A stretch of DNA of 64,000 nucleotides. Source: Sindora glabra. Its lineage: Eukaryota > Streptophyta > Magnoliopsida > Fabales > Fabaceae. Positions within the stretch are counted from its first letter, which is position 1, and each line of letters starts with the position of its first letter. The position numbers and the translations under genes are program-made. Positions 62,548-64,000 of the stretch are shown here, piece after piece. The stretch covers positions 89,180,895-89,244,894 of the forward strand of contig CM035226.1 in NCBI GenBank assembly GCA_020226215.1. Direction: 5' to 3'. The notes beneath the pieces are model-generated. The model saw only the letters and a list, made by a program, of their open reading frames with translations, ran no database searches and was not told where the DNA came from.

Positions 62548-63950
62548 ATGGTGTACATAAAGGGGGTGAATCGTTCGGCGTCGGTGGCGCTGGCACCGGA
62601 CGGACCGTACATGGCTGCTGGAACTATGGCCGGGGCGGTTGATCTGTCCTTCAGCTCCTCTGCCAATCTTGAAATATTCAAACTTGATTTTCAGTCTGAC
62701 GATCAGGAGCTGCCAGTGATTGCTGAGTTCCCGAGCTCTGAAAGGTTTAATCGGTTGTCTTGGGGGAAGACAGGTGCTGGTTCTGAAGGGTTCGGTCTTG
62801 GGCTTGTTGGCGGTGGGCTTGTTGATGGGAACATTGACATTTGGAATCCTCTTACTCTGATCCGGTAATTCGTTAGTTTTTTTTTTTTTTAATTTTTTAA
62901 TTTTGTTATTTAAAATTTGATGTATTCGGGATTACTTAAGTATGAATGGGGGCATGCTAGAGCTTTGGAGCCAAGTAAAAACGGAAATTTAGTTTGATAC
63001 TAGTATTGCAACTTAATTGTCAAAATCTGCCATTTCTTTTGGTTATTCTCTTCAGTACGTTTGGCCCGGTTCATTATTTGCTTTAAAATCTGAGGTTTGT
63101 GAAATGACAATCCTTCGTCCCCTAGTGACTGATTTTAGTGGTCTGTCTTTATTTATTTATTTTTTATTTTTATAAGAACAATGTAGAGGAAGCGAAGAAC
63201 GTACATGGGATTGGGGTTTTATGTGTTTTACAATGATCTAGTATCGCTGTGTTGCACCTGTATTTGCATAGCCATCATTCTTCAAAGTTGGTTTTCATAT
63301 TGCTTATAAATTGATTGTGTTACATGCTTTCTGAAATAATGAGATGATGAAATGGGGAACTGAACTTTATTAATTTTCTAATTCTGGTCTAGATAGAAGT
63401 GGACAGATGATGCAAATAAGAGATGATTTTATAATGGATTTCACTTCTATCTGATTCTGGCCAAATGAAGATAGAATTCTCCTGAATTTCTGATAATATA
63501 GTGCAGTTGTTTTGAAATATTGAAGGGCAGGTATATCCTTCAGGGAGAACAGATACCCATAATGGGGAACCTGGAGTTCTCCTTTGATTTGATATGAACT
63601 TTTTGATCAAATATTTTGTATTTTTGATTTATTTATGTTTTGGATTGATTTCCTCAGTTCTCAGGCAAATGAGAATGCTCTGGTCGGGCATCTTGTAAGG
63701 CATAAGGGGCCTGTAAGTTTTCCATTGCCTTTATGAGCCAGCCTGCAGTTTGCAATTATTCCTTGTTTGTGGAACGTGTATTGATTGCTTGGCATGTTAT
63801 ATTTTTCCTTTGACATTTAAATCTCAGGTTCGAGGTCTTGAATTTAATGCAATTGCTCCAAATCTTCTTGCATCTGGGGCTGATGATGGTGAAATTTGCA
63901 TATGGGACTTGTCCAATCCTTCAGAGCCTACTCATTTTCCACCTCTCAAG
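62548..63950 (+). CDS. SEC31: SEC31, COPII outer coat protein (5' part)
   Basis: The first three exons of a SEC31 homologue: 62,548-62,864, 63,658-63,712 and 63,828-63,950, with GT-AG introns of 793 and 115 bp and phases that join cleanly. The encoded 165 residues (MVYIKGVNRSASVALAPDG, GTMAGAVDLSFSSSANLEIF, SSERFNRLSWG, LVDGNIDIWNPLTLIR, SQANENALVGHLVRHKGP, VRGLEFNAIAPNLLASGADD, GEICIWDLSNPSEPTHFPPL) are the beginning of the N-terminal WD40 propeller. With SEC13 it builds the outer cage of vesicles leaving the endoplasmic reticulum. The ATG is the first in frame. A full plant SEC31 is about 1,100 residues, so most of the gene lies beyond the right edge. The third exon's donor is AAG|GTTAAA. 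The gene looks intact so far. Confidence 0.96.
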
Positions 63951-64000
63951 GTTAAATAACCTTCCCCTGACTGTGTTGTTGTGGAATGCCTTCCATTCCT

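Noticed and set aside
1..64000. CRISPR arrays, bacterial operons, integrons, tRNA or rRNA genes
   Set aside because: Repeats have no constant spacing with unique spacers, gene structure is plant-like with introns, and no tRNA-like cloverleaf or rRNA core was recognised.

Overview
The window is nuclear DNA of a flowering plant, very probably a dicot; I cannot name the species. It is strongly AT-rich. The genes have plant-style GT-AG introns and plant family signatures (a pentatricopeptide-repeat E-class protein, a plant glyoxalase-I-like protein, SEC31), and most of the length is layered transposable elements. I see no prokaryotic, viral or organellar gene set, no rRNA or tRNA gene and no CRISPR array.

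Layout. 1-10,560 holds a decayed Mutator-like (MULE) unit: an AT-rich minisatellite, a broken MuDR-type transposase (1343-5571) split by a solo LTR (3584-5040), then a broken plant mobile domain (PMD) gene (5776-8184) and two non-coding modules carrying CACGG hairpins. 10,622-12,660 is the last remnant of a minus-strand copia element. 13,751-16,182 has small inverted-repeat elements. 16,574-24,333 is a minus-strand copia element whose gag-protease junction was hit by a second solo LTR of the same family as the first. That element is bounded not by the usual 5 bp but by a 346-347 bp direct repeat. The repeat includes the left end of a 1.2 kb MULE-type element (24,298-25,529). 31,192-37,159 is a full-length but coding-dead plus-strand copia element with matching 5-bp target duplications.

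Three ordinary host genes can be supported. A single-exon PPR gene lies at 39,824-41,236, followed by an unidentified gene relic. A two-exon glyoxalase-I-like gene lies at 48,860-51,524. The first three exons of a SEC31 COPII coat gene start at 62,548 and run off the right edge. Between them lie further MULE-type elements with long terminal inverted repeats (43,785-45,281; 46,743-47,290; 61,252-61,424), fragments of minus-strand Ty3/gypsy elements (about 52,190-59,381) and microsatellites.

The three host genes are unrelated in function (organelle RNA processing, small-molecule or metal-dependent chemistry, vesicle coat), so no operon-like or pathway logic links them. The information in the window is mainly the order of transposon insertions: old copia and MULE layers, then the copia with the long flanking duplication, then solo LTRs on top. 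I found no convincing new biochemical system. The least ordinary structure is the copia element with the ~346 bp duplication.
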